Positions 7,993 through 17,299 of a stretch of DNA of 64,000 nt are shown here, piece after piece (position 1 is the stretch's first letter; each line of letters opens with the position of its first letter). Position numbers and translations under genes: made by a program. Origin of the DNA: a virus. The stretch covers positions 62,001-126,000 of the IMG/VR virus record IMGVR_UViG_3300018080_005856. One strand, given 5' to 3'. The notes beneath the pieces are model-generated. The model saw only the letters and a list, made by a program, of their open reading frames with translations. It was not told the origin of the DNA and searched no databases.

Positions 7993-10525
7993 ACCAGATA
8001 TACAAGAGCCTATAAGAGAAAGAGACCAGGCTCCAGACAAGGTAGTAGAGGAAAGGATATATAAGTCCCAGTTACAGGAAGAACTGGGCATACGCCCAGA
8101 AGATATACCAGACCCGTTAGCATCCTATGAAAGCAAATTCGAGGAGTATAGAAAAGTAGCCCTGGAGATAAAGGAAAGGGCTACATTCCTCCTGGACAAG
8201 ACTATAGAAGACCTAGATCTCTATGTCGGAGATGCTCCAGTACATATCTTGGAGCTTATAACAGACCTTACTGATATAAGTTTTGTAGATGAAAACAACA
8301 ATCTTAAACCCCCTACTGACCCTGTCTATACGTTACCAGTAGAAGTAGCGAAGTGCATCTTCAGAGTAGCTGGAAAGTATGAGCCGAAGGGTAGAGAAAA
8401 GGATCTACTAGCGTCGGCTAAAAGCTTCGACAGTAAATCCTTTACCGATACTGTAAAGAAGAAGATGGAGAGTAGGAGTTATACACAGTCAATTATGTAT
8501 GGACTTCAGCTTCTCCTTACTGTTCTGAAACTGTCCCACGTTATAGCTGTGCACTATTCTGTAGGCTATCTGTGTGGTTTCTTCAAGGGGAAGATAAAGA
8601 TAAAGATACGCTTTAAGATTCCCAAACCTGTAAATAAGAGAATTACCGTATTCAATAAGTGTGTAGGAGATTGGATTTCTAACGAAGTAATAGCTCCAGT
8701 AGAGAGAAAACTCCTTACGGTAGTTGGATATAGTTGCAAGACGAAACAGAAACCAATAAAGAGATGTGACTCTGAGAGTTGGAGAAAGATTGATTTCACA
8801 GAAGTAAACTGTTGTGAAATGTCACCTATAAACTTCGGTGGGACATCAAACCCAGATAAATTCATACAAACGAGCTGCTGGAAGAGAATAGTAAGATCCG
8901 AACTAGATCCTAACTATACCGCAAAGAGAACTATATGCAGTTATGCAACAGCTAAGCAGATAGATTGGACAAGTGAAGGATCTTCCTCCAGGTCTTCTGG
9001 TACAACTGGTATATCGGGCCCGGGGTCGTGGGAAGACGAAGTGTCAGAGTATGAGGCCCAGGCTGCAAACATAGTAGGAGCTTATATAGAGACTAGGCCA
9101 TCCTCATCCGGGAACATGGATCCTCAAAACATACCTACGTTATCAAAATCAATTGAAACGGCAGATGCCGGCGTGGTAATGACTGATAGTGTTCTCAGTT
9201 CTATAAAGAACAACAGGAGATATGAGAGAACAGGATACAGCGAGGAACCGTGGGATTGTTTTGGCATGGAAGATTCTGATCAAAGGACCCCGGAAGAGCG
9301 AATGATGGCTGCCATAAACGATGCAGCAGGTAAGTGGCTTCCGAAAAGTGGGGTTCCCATAGAGGGTAAATCCTATTTCCAGTTTCTAGAGTCTATAGAC
9401 TCAGTACTATCTACTATATTGATGTACGCTGATAAGATAGTATCTGCTGTTGCAAATTTGTCGAAATGGGGGTCATCTAAGCAACTATGCTGTTTCGTGT
9501 ACCTTCTCACAGCGTTTGCTACAATATGGCATTCTCTCGTGAAAAGAGGAACATTTTGTCCTGATATGGCCTATGCTGATGCCTTCAGAAATGAACTGAG
9601 GTGGGCATATAACCTTAGAAATAACAAGGATATGCAAGAGCTTACAAAGCTGCTTCAGGTTATAAAGAATATAGTAGATATATTCATAAACAAGATGAAG
9701 CGCCAAATAATGATCTCTGGGTTCGTTCTTCCACTTGGTGAGATGTGGCAAATGATCAAAGTGGTAGTATCAAATGGTCTGTCAGAGTTCCTTGATATAC
9801 TATTTGGGCCCCTTGATGAAGTGCTGGCCGGCATGCAGACTATTCCTGAAGTAAGACATATGATGAATAATAACTGCTTTGGTTTTGGGGACTTCCTAAA
9901 ATTCCTGCTATGTTTACTGGGCAACCTTAAATGGGGAATAATAAACAACATAATGAGTGTTCTTGACTTTACTCTTCCTGACATTGTTCTGCTGCAGGAC
10001 ATTATGTTGTCCAGAATGAGGTTAAAATCTCTTGAATCCCTATCCAAGTTGCTCGGAAACGTTATAGCGCTTATACTAGGGTTGAAAGACTGCTATGATC
10101 CTAATGAGTTGCCTTCTCAGATAGTACAAGAAGAGCTTAATAATGAGTACAGTAACGCGGAAAGTCTGGCCCAGCTCATGGGTCTAGAGGGACTCGAAAA
10201 GTTAGACGAATATAGTACTCCTATACTATCTGATTCTGCTCTTTTCACTCCGGACGAGCAAGATGCCATTGATAATAAACAAGGTGGGATAGCTCGCCAG
10301 TTTGGAGACTTTGGGCACGCTGCCAAAGAAATAGCAGACAATGTCATGTCTGGCAAAGATCTCTCTGTACAGAGATTCATAGACCCAGAAACAGGGGAGA
10401 TTGTTTCCTTCGGATCGTTTGTAACGATGATGGAAGATATGAGTGGGGTAACTGTAAGCGAAATCCAGGAGTCTATGCTGCATATATTTGATATACTCAG
10501 AGGATATGGTGACGAAGATGTTTGA
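7964..10525 (+). CDS. 853-residue head-region protein, unknown function
   Basis: It lies between terminase and portal, so a head or packaging role is likely. The start overlaps terL by 29 bases; a later start is possible. The N-terminal 130 residues are acidic and helical. The middle is unusually cysteine-rich (for example CKTKQKPIKRC and NCCEMSP), followed by a low-complexity Ser/Gly linker. The C-terminal half has several hydrophobic helices (CCFVYLLTAFATIWHSL, FGDFLKFLLCLLGNL, LGNVIALILGL). That mix is odd for a soluble head protein and might suit an internal or membrane-contacting virion protein. No family recognised. Confidence 0.8.
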   Translation: MADKDELFYKPDIQEPIRERDQAPDKVVEERIYKSQLQEELGIRPEDIPDPLASYESKFEEYRKVALEIKERATFLLDKTIEDLDLYVGDAPVHILELITDLTDISFVDENNNLKPPTDPVYTLPVEVAKCIFRVAGKYEPKGREKDLLASAKSFDSKSFTDTVKKKMESRSYTQSIMYGLQLLLTVLKLSHVIAVHYSVGYLCGFFKGKIKIKIRFKIPKPVNKRITVFNKCVGDWISNEVIAPVERKLLTVVGYSCKTKQKPIKRCDSESWRKIDFTEVNCCEMSPINFGGTSNPDKFIQTSCWKRIVRSELDPNYTAKRTICSYATAKQIDWTSEGSSSRSSGTTGISGPGSWEDEVSEYEAQAANIVGAYIETRPSSSGNMDPQNIPTLSKSIETADAGVVMTDSVLSSIKNNRRYERTGYSEEPWDCFGMEDSDQRTPEERMMAAINDAAGKWLPKSGVPIEGKSYFQFLESIDSVLSTILMYADKIVSAVANLSKWGSSKQLCCFVYLLTAFATIWHSLVKRGTFCPDMAYADAFRNELRWAYNLRNNKDMQELTKLLQVIKNIVDIFINKMKRQIMISGFVLPLGEMWQMIKVVVSNGLSEFLDILFGPLDEVLAGMQTIPEVRHMMNNNCFGFGDFLKFLLCLLGNLKWGIINNIMSVLDFTLPDIVLLQDIMLSRMRLKSLESLSKLLGNVIALILGLKDCYDPNELPSQIVQEELNNEYSNAESLAQLMGLEGLEKLDEYSTPILSDSALFTPDEQDAIDNKQGGIARQFGDFGHAAKEIADNVMSGKDLSVQRFIDPETGEIVSFGSFVTMMEDMSGVTVSEIQESMLHIFDILRGYGDEDV

Positions 10526-12098
10526 TAGTATGTCCAGGAAAAGAACAGAGAGGAAGTTCAACAAGCTATATGATAAAGCTATTTCGGAGAAGCAAAGAGA
10601 TATCACACCTAAGCTATTTGAGGAACATTCAAATGGGGTGGGTGATGATTTCCATGTAGTAGTAGGAAAGAGTTTATTCTCTAAGGATCGACCTTCTACT
10701 AGGAAAGTATCCAAGTATCTTACGGAAAGAAGAAGATCGCAATCTGTGAGTTTGCTTAACAGTACTATCATGAGATCCCCATACCTATACGAAAGGATAG
10801 ATACCTTCTATGATAGGGAATCCTACTTCTCGAGATCTCTCATTAGACAAGTAGAAACAATGATGAGGAATGGATATGAGTTCACATCAGAAGATCCCAG
10901 GAAACTAGCTACTACCAAACAGGAATTTACCAGGATACAGATGGATAGTGGGATGCCTCTAAACCAGTTCCTATTCACAATGGGCATGAACCTGCTGAAA
11001 TACGGCATAGCCATAGTTCATAAGGTAAGAGAGAGGGTAAAAGACCCAGTAGCGGTAGATGACAAGAGGAAAAGTAGAGTTACTAGATTGAGATTCGTAA
11101 AACCCCACACAGCAAATTTCTATGTGAACAATAAAGGAAAGATAATAGGGGTATGGGATGGGAACTCAAATTATATATCTCAGGCGATACAGGGATATCT
11201 GGCTAATAATAAGCAGCAGAAGTTCAACGGTATATTAGCAGAAGATCTATTCATAGCCTACATGAGTGACCCCGGGGATGATATATTCCCAGAACCTCCC
11301 TGTTTTCAAATGCTGGATGATGTTCTTACTCTCAGATCTATAGAAGAAACTGTAGAACTACTATGTTTTCAATATGGATCCCCGCTGCTTCATGCCAAGG
11401 TAGGTAATGATGACTATCTTCCAACACCAGATGAGATAGATATTGTAAATGACCAACTTGTAAATGTAGCTCCGAATGGAATGATTACTACGGACCATAG
11501 GGTGAAAATAGACGTTGTCAACATCCAGGATGGAATAGCAAATCTCATACCGTTCTTGGAACACTTCAAGAATAGGGTACTAATGGGGTCAGGCAGTTCT
11601 CCCATATCTATAGGAGAAGGTGATACTGCTAACAGGAACACTGCTGAGAGTATAGATGATGCTCTCGCTGACCACTGTACCTATGTAGCTAACGCAATAT
11701 GCGATCCAATCAACCATAATCTCATACCAGATCTACTGGTAAGATCGGAAACACCATGGTCTGAAACAGACCTTTTCGATGTGAACGGAGAGCTAAACGT
11801 ACGTCTAGAGTTCAATGAAACAAGGTTAGAAAAGCAAATAGCCAGGGACAATAATGTCATAAACCTATGGGAGGGTAATCTATTAAGATTCCCAGAGGCA
11901 AGACGTATCCTGAAGAAGGGCCCGCTAAGGCGTGGTGAAGAGAAGGAATTATATGTTAATATGGTTCAAATACCACTGAAGGAAGCGGGAGTTAAAGATC
12001 CTTTTGCTGATACTTCAGTGAAGAATAAGACTACATCCCAGAACCAGCCTACTAACCAGTATGGTACAAAGGCCGGCCCGGGATCTAGAAAAGACTAA
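10518..12098 (+). CDS. Portal protein
   Basis: The portal forms the dodecameric ring at the capsid vertex through which DNA is packaged. Sequence and context both fit: SLIRQVETMMRNGYEF, the FVKPHTANFYVNNKGKIIGV strand region, RSIEETVELLCFQYGSPLLH and the late GSGSSPISIGEGDTANRNT segment follow the order seen in large myovirus portals, and it lies between terminase and protease genes. The open frame extends back to a TTG at 10488. ATG 10518 is preceded by GGTGA five bases away and ATG 10506 is a second option, so the N-terminus is uncertain by about 10 residues. It overlaps the 853-residue gene by a few bases. Confidence 0.85.
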   Translation: MFDSMSRKRTERKFNKLYDKAISEKQRDITPKLFEEHSNGVGDDFHVVVGKSLFSKDRPSTRKVSKYLTERRRSQSVSLLNSTIMRSPYLYERIDTFYDRESYFSRSLIRQVETMMRNGYEFTSEDPRKLATTKQEFTRIQMDSGMPLNQFLFTMGMNLLKYGIAIVHKVRERVKDPVAVDDKRKSRVTRLRFVKPHTANFYVNNKGKIIGVWDGNSNYISQAIQGYLANNKQQKFNGILAEDLFIAYMSDPGDDIFPEPPCFQMLDDVLTLRSIEETVELLCFQYGSPLLHAKVGNDDYLPTPDEIDIVNDQLVNVAPNGMITTDHRVKIDVVNIQDGIANLIPFLEHFKNRVLMGSGSSPISIGEGDTANRNTAESIDDALADHCTYVANAICDPINHNLIPDLLVRSETPWSETDLFDVNGELNVRLEFNETRLEKQIARDNNVINLWEGNLLRFPEARRILKKGPLRRGEEKELYVNMVQIPLKEAGVKDPFADTSVKNKTTSQNQPTNQYGTKAGPGSRKD

Positions 12099-12115
12099 TT
12101 ACAGCAGGTGCCGTT

Positions 12116-12529
12116 ATGGCAAAACTCACTACAAAGAAGAGGAAAAGACTACCAGATTCAGCATTCTGCGGCCCAAATCGCTCGTTCCCGGCTCATGATT
12201 GCAGCCATGTAAAGGCTGGCCTATCACTGTTGGGAAGGTATAAGGGCCCCGGGAGTAAGGCAAGCATACGAGCATGCCTTTACAGAAAGGCGAAGAAGAT
12301 GAACTGCTTCAAGTCTGATTCAATAGCTATGGCAGAAACTAGTGTCCTCATAGAGCTTGTAAAGATGTATGAGGATGATGCAATAGGATTTGCTGACATA
12401 GCATCCTTGGTATCGGAAATGTGCAATGGTAAAGTACTACCTAAAGATATGTCCAACATATTGGTTATGATGGAGAAGGGATATGTCGAAAGGGGTTTTT
12501 CCTTATTGAATAAGCTTTTGGCGGGATAA
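12116..12529 (+). CDS. DUF6582-like small protein next to the protease
   Basis: A 137-residue protein. Residues 6-65 contain KKRKRLPDSAFCGPNRSFP, then a His-containing segment and GRYKGPGSKASIRACLYRKA. This is the layout of the DUF6582-type domain that accompanies phage prohead proteases and capsid genes, here with cysteines at several positions. The C-terminal half is helical. It sits 17 bases after the portal and just before the protease promoter. A head-maturation or core role is inferred from family and position only. Confidence 0.7.
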   Translation: MAKLTTKKRKRLPDSAFCGPNRSFPAHDCSHVKAGLSLLGRYKGPGSKASIRACLYRKAKKMNCFKSDSIAMAETSVLIELVKMYEDDAIGFADIASLVSEMCNGKVLPKDMSNILVMMEKGYVERGFSLLNKLLAG

Positions 12530-12550
12530 TAGGCTTCTGCAGTAATCCCG

Positions 12551-12578
12551 TTGTACACTATCACATAGATAGTATAAA
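12551..12578 (+). promoter_or_regulatory. Candidate promoter for the protease-capsid operon, with inverted repeat in the spacer
   Basis: TTGTAC (12551-12556), 16 bases, then TATAAA (12573-12578). The spacer is almost exactly filled by the perfect inverted repeat ACTATC-ACATA-GATAGT (12557-12573). The ATG at 12606 follows with GAGGT as ribosome binding site. Confidence 0.5.
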
Positions 12579-12605
12579 ATATAACTTTACTAATGAGGTA
12601 TTATT

Positions 12606-14069
12606 ATGCGCCTGAGTATATTCAATTATGGTTTGGATCCTAACGCTACAGTCCCAAGGGCGGCCAAAGCCGAGGATGACAAACTAGTATCCCTGGCTGA
12701 AGAAGTCATAGAGAAACATAACTTTGGTAAAGGTGCTGTAGTAGTATCAGAAGCATTTCATACCGGATTACCTAACTTCAACAAGAGAATTTACATGGAG
12801 AAGGGTATGAAAGAGGCAGTAAGCACCTTTTATACTCCCCATATCACTCCATTTCTCATGCATCATGAGATGGGAGGTGGTAGTTTTCTTTCTGATGGTA
12901 ATCCTACTCTGATATCTGTAGGTTCAAACTTGTTTGCGGCTTACTATAGGAAGAAAACCGAGACGGCCACTGGACTAGCTTCTGGGTATGGAAAGGTAGC
13001 CACCTTTGTACCAGAAACTTCCAAAGTTGGCGAACAGAGTGCTATAGACGCACTACAATCTCGGAGACTTCTCACTGTTTCTATAGGTGCAAAAGTAAAC
13101 GACAGTGATTATAGATGTTCCATATGTGGCCTATCCAGGTATGATAGCGAGTGTGCTCATACACTTGGAGAAGAGTACGATAGTGAGATATGCTACGCGG
13201 AAGTGTATAACCCGTTGTTTAGAGAGTACTCTGTCGTGTATAATCCATCTGACATCAACGCTATTATACGAAGAGTTGATGTTATGGAAGGCGAAGATAA
13301 GAATGATCAGAGGCAAGAAATAGACCAGAATCCTGCTATGGGATATATAAATATCTACGATAGTGTAGGAAAGAGGTTTTACCCATCTGCTTCTACAAGT
13401 ACAAAAGAAGGTGGTGATACGATGAGTGATACTAAACCCACGGCATCCGAGATTGATAAGCTTTTGGTACAATATCAAGAGACAATAAAGGCAAAGGATG
13501 CTATTATAGCAGACAAGGACCTTGTTATTTCCGCTCTAGCAAGGGCTTTAAGTGACAAACTGAGTGCGGAAGTTTCTATTCCCGATGAAGACATAATTCC
13601 TGAATCAGATGACACTGATGAAACGGATCCCGGGGATGAAGAGGAAACTACCGATGATGGTGAGCCTGAAGGAGACGAGACTCCTGAAGAGGAGCCAGCA
13701 GACGAGGAACCAGCGGGGGAAAGTGACGATCCTCCTGAAGGAGAAACCGATTCTGATGGTAGTGATACAGATGAGACTGGTAATAGAGCCGATGGCTCTC
13801 CAGATAACGGCCAGCCTGGTGAGAGCTCAAGTGCGGGTGTAGCTACTGATACGGCTGAAGAGTCGGATCAGGCCGGACAAACTCAAGAGGCAGCTCCTCA
13901 ATCAGAAACACCTGATGAGGGCGACGGCAGTACAGATACTAAGGCACCTAGTGTCAAGAGTGTCAGGGAAATGCTGTTAAGTGGGCGCTTTTCGAGGCAA
14001 CTTCCACCGACCAGCAGACCCAAGGGACTCCCTAGGAGACCCATAACGGTTGCCAAAGCAGCCGAATAA
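12606..14069 (+). CDS. Prohead serine protease fused to acidic scaffold-like tail
   Basis: The N-terminal 215 residues fit a phage prohead protease of the herpesvirus-assemblin fold: VVVSEAFHTGLPNFNKRIY, candidate catalytic His86 or His87 in LMHHE, and Ser159 in LLTVSIGA. Just after the serine lies a zinc-finger-like motif Cys171, Cys174, Cys183, His185. From about residue 275 a coiled-coil-like segment is followed by a long, extremely acidic Asp/Glu/Pro/Gly/Thr stretch (about 325-455), probably disordered, and a basic C-terminus. Such tails act as internal scaffold or core in other phages and are removed at maturation. The gene precedes the decoration and capsid genes. The protease assignment is good; the exact catalytic histidine is not settled. 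Confidence 0.85.
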   Translation: MRLSIFNYGLDPNATVPRAAKAEDDKLVSLAEEVIEKHNFGKGAVVVSEAFHTGLPNFNKRIYMEKGMKEAVSTFYTPHITPFLMHHEMGGGSFLSDGNPTLISVGSNLFAAYYRKKTETATGLASGYGKVATFVPETSKVGEQSAIDALQSRRLLTVSIGAKVNDSDYRCSICGLSRYDSECAHTLGEEYDSEICYAEVYNPLFREYSVVYNPSDINAIIRRVDVMEGEDKNDQRQEIDQNPAMGYINIYDSVGKRFYPSASTSTKEGGDTMSDTKPTASEIDKLLVQYQETIKAKDAIIADKDLVISALARALSDKLSAEVSIPDEDIIPESDDTDETDPGDEEETTDDGEPEGDETPEEEPADEEPAGESDDPPEGETDSDGSDTDETGNRADGSPDNGQPGESSSAGVATDTAEESDQAGQTQEAAPQSETPDEGDGSTDTKAPSVKSVREMLLSGRFSRQLPPTSRPKGLPRRPITVAKAAE

Positions 14070-14092
14070 ACCAATAAAGTCGAGGTGAAGAC

Positions 14093-15208
14093 ATGAGTTC
14101 AGATCTCTTCTACAATCCGACTGGTAGCGACTTTACCGGCAAGCTTCCTATGAAGACTGTCAGTAAGCTTGCATACCTTGACAGTATTGAAGACCTTTAC
14201 AGATACAATGGAGAAGTATCAGTAGGTGCATATTATCCTGTTAGGGTTCTCCCCTCGGTGTCTATTGATTTAGATGCTGAGTGGCCGGTAGTTATGCCTG
14301 CGGGAACAATCGTAAGCGTTGTTCCTATAAAGGATGCTCTAGGTTATACAGCGGATGATAATGAGTCTGGTATTCGTCAGAGCGGCACAGTTTATGTATC
14401 CATAAGTGCAATCGACAGCACAGCTTTGGAAAAGAATATTAATTTCCTCTATACCAAAGAAGTGGCTGGGTTGCTGGTGCCAGCAAATGGCGGAACTCAG
14501 ACGAACGACGCATACACTGACGATTGCGGGACATATGGTATTCTCACAATGTCTGGGACTGTTGCTGAAGCTGGTGATACGTTCACCAGAGCGGCAAACT
14601 ATCCAATAGGCATTGTCAACAACTCAGTGTACGCAGACATGAGGTACAGGTACCTCAACTATGACGCTAGGCAAGGAAGTAACAGTCAGGCTGTTGCTCT
14701 GGACGGCGTTATCACAATTCCATATATCACAATATATGGTGCTGGTGTTACAGACACAGTTCTCGCGGCCGTAAGAACAGCTGTTGATGCAAAACATCAA
14801 TATGCATGGTTCACTGGTGCAGATGCTGACACTGTAAATGCCTACATCAAACCTGGTTGCTTCTTGATGCCAGACATCAAGGGTAAGTTCACCAACTATG
14901 ATTCGGTTGATGAACACCAGAAGTTTGCAAAGATAATCGAGACCAAACACAGGGTCCCATGGGCTCTTGATGAGTTGATAGACTCGATTCCTAATTCTGG
15001 CATGAAGGGTACAGATACTGGCGGTCTTAAAGCCAGGATGTATCATTTCATCAAACAGATCCTGACTCAAACAGCAGTCAAGGGTGCCACTTATGCGGCT
15101 GTAAAGGCCAACCAAAAGAGCATTCTCCATACTGCTGTACTAACTGACACCGCCAACGTCACGATTGCCATAGGCATGATGGATGTTGCGTTCGGTAGCT
15201 TGAAATAA
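14093..15208 (+). CDS. Putative capsid decoration or head structural protein
   Basis: A 371-residue, beta-rich protein with many Val, Thr, Gly and Tyr residues. A GAGGTG ribosome binding site precedes the ATG. It sits between the protease and the major capsid gene and shares with the capsid gene a codon style different from the rest of the window (more ATC and fewer ATA codons), a sign of high expression. Decoration or head-stabilising proteins often sit here. No family recognised, so the role is inferred from position and codon use. Confidence 0.65.
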   Translation: MSSDLFYNPTGSDFTGKLPMKTVSKLAYLDSIEDLYRYNGEVSVGAYYPVRVLPSVSIDLDAEWPVVMPAGTIVSVVPIKDALGYTADDNESGIRQSGTVYVSISAIDSTALEKNINFLYTKEVAGLLVPANGGTQTNDAYTDDCGTYGILTMSGTVAEAGDTFTRAANYPIGIVNNSVYADMRYRYLNYDARQGSNSQAVALDGVITIPYITIYGAGVTDTVLAAVRTAVDAKHQYAWFTGADADTVNAYIKPGCFLMPDIKGKFTNYDSVDEHQKFAKIIETKHRVPWALDELIDSIPNSGMKGTDTGGLKARMYHFIKQILTQTAVKGATYAAVKANQKSILHTAVLTDTANVTIAIGMMDVAFGSLK

Positions 15209-15232
15209 GAGAGATAAGGGGGTAATCATACA

Positions 15233-16687
15233 ATGAGAAACGTAAAGGCTAACAGCCCATTGCGCCACGTCGAATCCTATGATCCGAACAAATCTCTCGA
15301 GAGAGCGGAAGCCAGTCTTGAAAAGGAAGGGTATTGTGTTAAAGACGAAAACGGCGAATACACCGACGAGTTCGTCCGCAGCGTTACAGAACGTGACGCA
15401 GCTGACATAAACGAGATCCTTAACGCTTTCGCTACAGGCAAGCTAGCCGGAGAGAATGTGACGCTCAAAGAGATCATGACCTCTGTGGATTTCCCGCAGC
15501 TGTTCTATGCAGCTACAGAAATCCTTATGAAGAGCAGGATAGTCCCGGATAGACTTATATCCAGGAACCTTTTCGAAACAATTCCCTACGCAGGTAACGC
15601 GATCAACGTAACGATCAGGACCCTGGGTGGAGTAGAAGTTGAGGAAGTTCCGGAAGGATCTAAGTATCCCGAAACCTCTAGTGCTGTTTCTGACCAGGCA
15701 TTCAGGATCTACCTGGAAATCAAGAAATATGGTGCTAAGGTAGCAGGAACAAGGGAACTCCTTGAGTCTGACAACTGGGGAATATTCGCCTACACAGTGA
15801 AATCCCTGGCAGATGAGCTCCTTAACAAGAAAGAGGCCCTCTGTGTTAAGATGCTGAATGAAATGGCAGGGCATACCCTTAAAGACAATGCAGACGCTGC
15901 AAATGTCCAGCTGGGTTCCTGTACAGGCCGCGGCATTGACGGTGCCCAAAATGGCGCCCTCGGTTTAGATGACATCATGGAAATCCTGGCATGGATGGAA
16001 ATGAGGGGGTATATGATAGACACTATCATGATACACCCATTCGCATGGGCTCTATGGGCTCGTGATACCGAGATCAGGGAAGTCATGATGGGTAATGGTG
16101 TAACCTACATTCCTCAGGGTGGACCAGCTCCTGGCTGGGATCCAATGCCATGGGGTTCGCTAGGTCAGCCATGGAGTAAGTACGGTGGAGCTGGAACACA
16201 GTCCCTTACGCCTGCAGCAGCTAATGCAGCCGGCGCTTCGAGCTGGAACGCTCCTGATTCACTGTATGGCAAGCTCGGTATAGGCACAGGTTATGCATGG
16301 CCTAACCTGACTCCTTTCGGAGCTACATACTACACTACTCCAAAACACGTTGATCGTCCTTTCAAGATCCTTGTTACTCCTCTGGTGCCTTACTACCAGA
16401 TATCAGGAGGAAGCAAGGCCGGTAAATATGCGTGCAATATCGTGTTTGCTGACTCGAGAAAGTGCGGTCTTATACTGCAGAAAGAGAATCCAACCATGGA
16501 ACAGTGGGCAGATATAGAGAGAGAAATCAACTATATCAAGATCCGCGAGAGATATGGTATGGCCCTCCAGGAGCAGGGTAGAGCCGTAGCGGTTGCAAGG
16601 AATGTTGTTATTGACAGGACCTATGCTTTTGACAATGTCAACAGCCAGACTCTGTCAGCACTAACGACAACCACCAACCTGGTGTAA
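15233..16687 (+). CDS. Major capsid protein, HK97-fold type
   Basis: A 484-residue protein in the canonical place after the prohead protease. The N-terminal ~80 residues are charged and helical, as expected of a delta domain removed by the protease. FPQLFYAATEILMKSRIVPDR and the following beta segments match the N-arm and E-loop region of HK97-fold capsid proteins, and DIMEILAWMEMRGYMIDTIM looks like the long spine region. Its ribosome binding site is AGGGGG. ATC for Ile and CGN for Arg are much commoner than in neighbouring genes, consistent with very strong translation. It is followed by two hairpins, one a good terminator. Confidence 0.85.
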   Translation: MRNVKANSPLRHVESYDPNKSLERAEASLEKEGYCVKDENGEYTDEFVRSVTERDAADINEILNAFATGKLAGENVTLKEIMTSVDFPQLFYAATEILMKSRIVPDRLISRNLFETIPYAGNAINVTIRTLGGVEVEEVPEGSKYPETSSAVSDQAFRIYLEIKKYGAKVAGTRELLESDNWGIFAYTVKSLADELLNKKEALCVKMLNEMAGHTLKDNADAANVQLGSCTGRGIDGAQNGALGLDDIMEILAWMEMRGYMIDTIMIHPFAWALWARDTEIREVMMGNGVTYIPQGGPAPGWDPMPWGSLGQPWSKYGGAGTQSLTPAAANAAGASSWNAPDSLYGKLGIGTGYAWPNLTPFGATYYTTPKHVDRPFKILVTPLVPYYQISGGSKAGKYACNIVFADSRKCGLILQKENPTMEQWADIEREINYIKIRERYGMALQEQGRAVAVARNVVIDRTYAFDNVNSQTLSALTTTTNLV

Positions 16688-16694
16688 GATAATA

Positions 16695-16710
16695 AAGATC
16701 AGAAGATCTT
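16695..16710 (+). other. Short hairpin between the capsid gene and its terminator
   Basis: AAGATC (16695-16700) pairs with GATCTT (16705-16710) across an AGAA loop, eight bases after the capsid stop. It may protect the abundant capsid mRNA 3' end. A hairpin in the same position follows the tail tube gene. Confidence 0.4.
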
Positions 16711-16721
16711 GATTATAACGG

Positions 16722-16755
16722 AAGCCGACCCCTTAATTGGGGCCGGCTTTCTTGT
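16722..16755 (+). terminator. Rho-independent terminator after the major capsid gene
   Basis: AAGCCG-A-CCCC pairs with GGGG-C-CGGCTT around a TTAATT loop (one A/C mismatch) and is followed by TTTCTTGTAT. Position directly after the capsid operon supports it. Confidence 0.75.
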
Positions 16756-16781
16756 ATCTAATACGGTATTTATGGTAGAAT
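16752..16781 (+). promoter_or_regulatory. Candidate extended -10 promoter for the neck genes
   Basis: TTGTAT (16752-16757), 18 bases, then TGG-TAGAAT with the -10 at 16776-16781; the TG gives an extended -10. The spacer contains the 11-base palindrome AATAC-G-GTATT (16760-16770). The next ATG at 16817 has an AGGAGG site. Confidence 0.5.
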
Positions 16782-16816
16782 ATCTCAGACTAACACACTA
16801 TAGGAGGACTTGAAAC

Positions 16817-17299
16817 ATGGGAACAGGTAATCAACAAGCTTTAAAGCCGGCTATACCAGCCGAGGAAGTAACCCCAGATGTAGTAAGAGATGGAGTTACT
16901 ATAGCTCTGGGAAACAGGGATGTCTTTTGGAAAACTGACTCAGGTAGCGTGTCCCTGAACGCATTCACCGGTGACATATCTACCAAGGTTGCTGGAAGAG
17001 GCCTGTCTGATATGGATGTTATGGCTATAGTTAATGGTGTAAGATCTGGGAGAATAATGATAGTAGACAAATTGATAAAGGGCGATCCAGTGGATACTAC
17101 TCTTTTAACGTCTGAATATGCTCCCGGGGCCCGTAAACTGTTAGATTATAACGATGGAGAATTCAGGGAAGCAGTAGAAAGCAATTTCTCTATCAAACTT
17201 CTAAAAACAGCTCTATCACTTGAGAAGAGTGGAGCAAATCGGAAGGAAAGGATAAAACTACTGGGCGATAAGTTGCTCGAGATTATGGAAAGCAGATAA
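16817..17299 (+). CDS. 160-residue putative head-tail connector component
   Basis: The first gene after the capsid terminator, with a strong AGGAGG site. Small, mixed alpha/beta, ending in a charged helix (RKERIKLLGDKLLEIMESR). Its stop overlaps the next start (TAATG at 17297-17301), implying coupled translation with the Ig-domain protein. It sits in the neck block between capsid and sheath. No family recognised. Confidence 0.6.
   Translation: MGTGNQQALKPAIPAEEVTPDVVRDGVTIALGNRDVFWKTDSGSVSLNAFTGDISTKVAGRGLSDMDVMAIVNGVRSGRIMIVDKLIKGDPVDTTLLTSEYAPGARKLLDYNDGEFREAVESNFSIKLLKTALSLEKSGANRKERIKLLGDKLLEIMESR

Noticed and set aside
10226-10771. 181-codon minus-strand frame over the portal start
   Set aside because: No ribosome binding site or recognisable features; the opposite strand carries the 853-residue and portal genes.
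16760-16770. Palindrome considered as an attachment site
   Set aside because: No integrase gene or repeat partner was seen in the window, and the site lies inside a promoter spacer.
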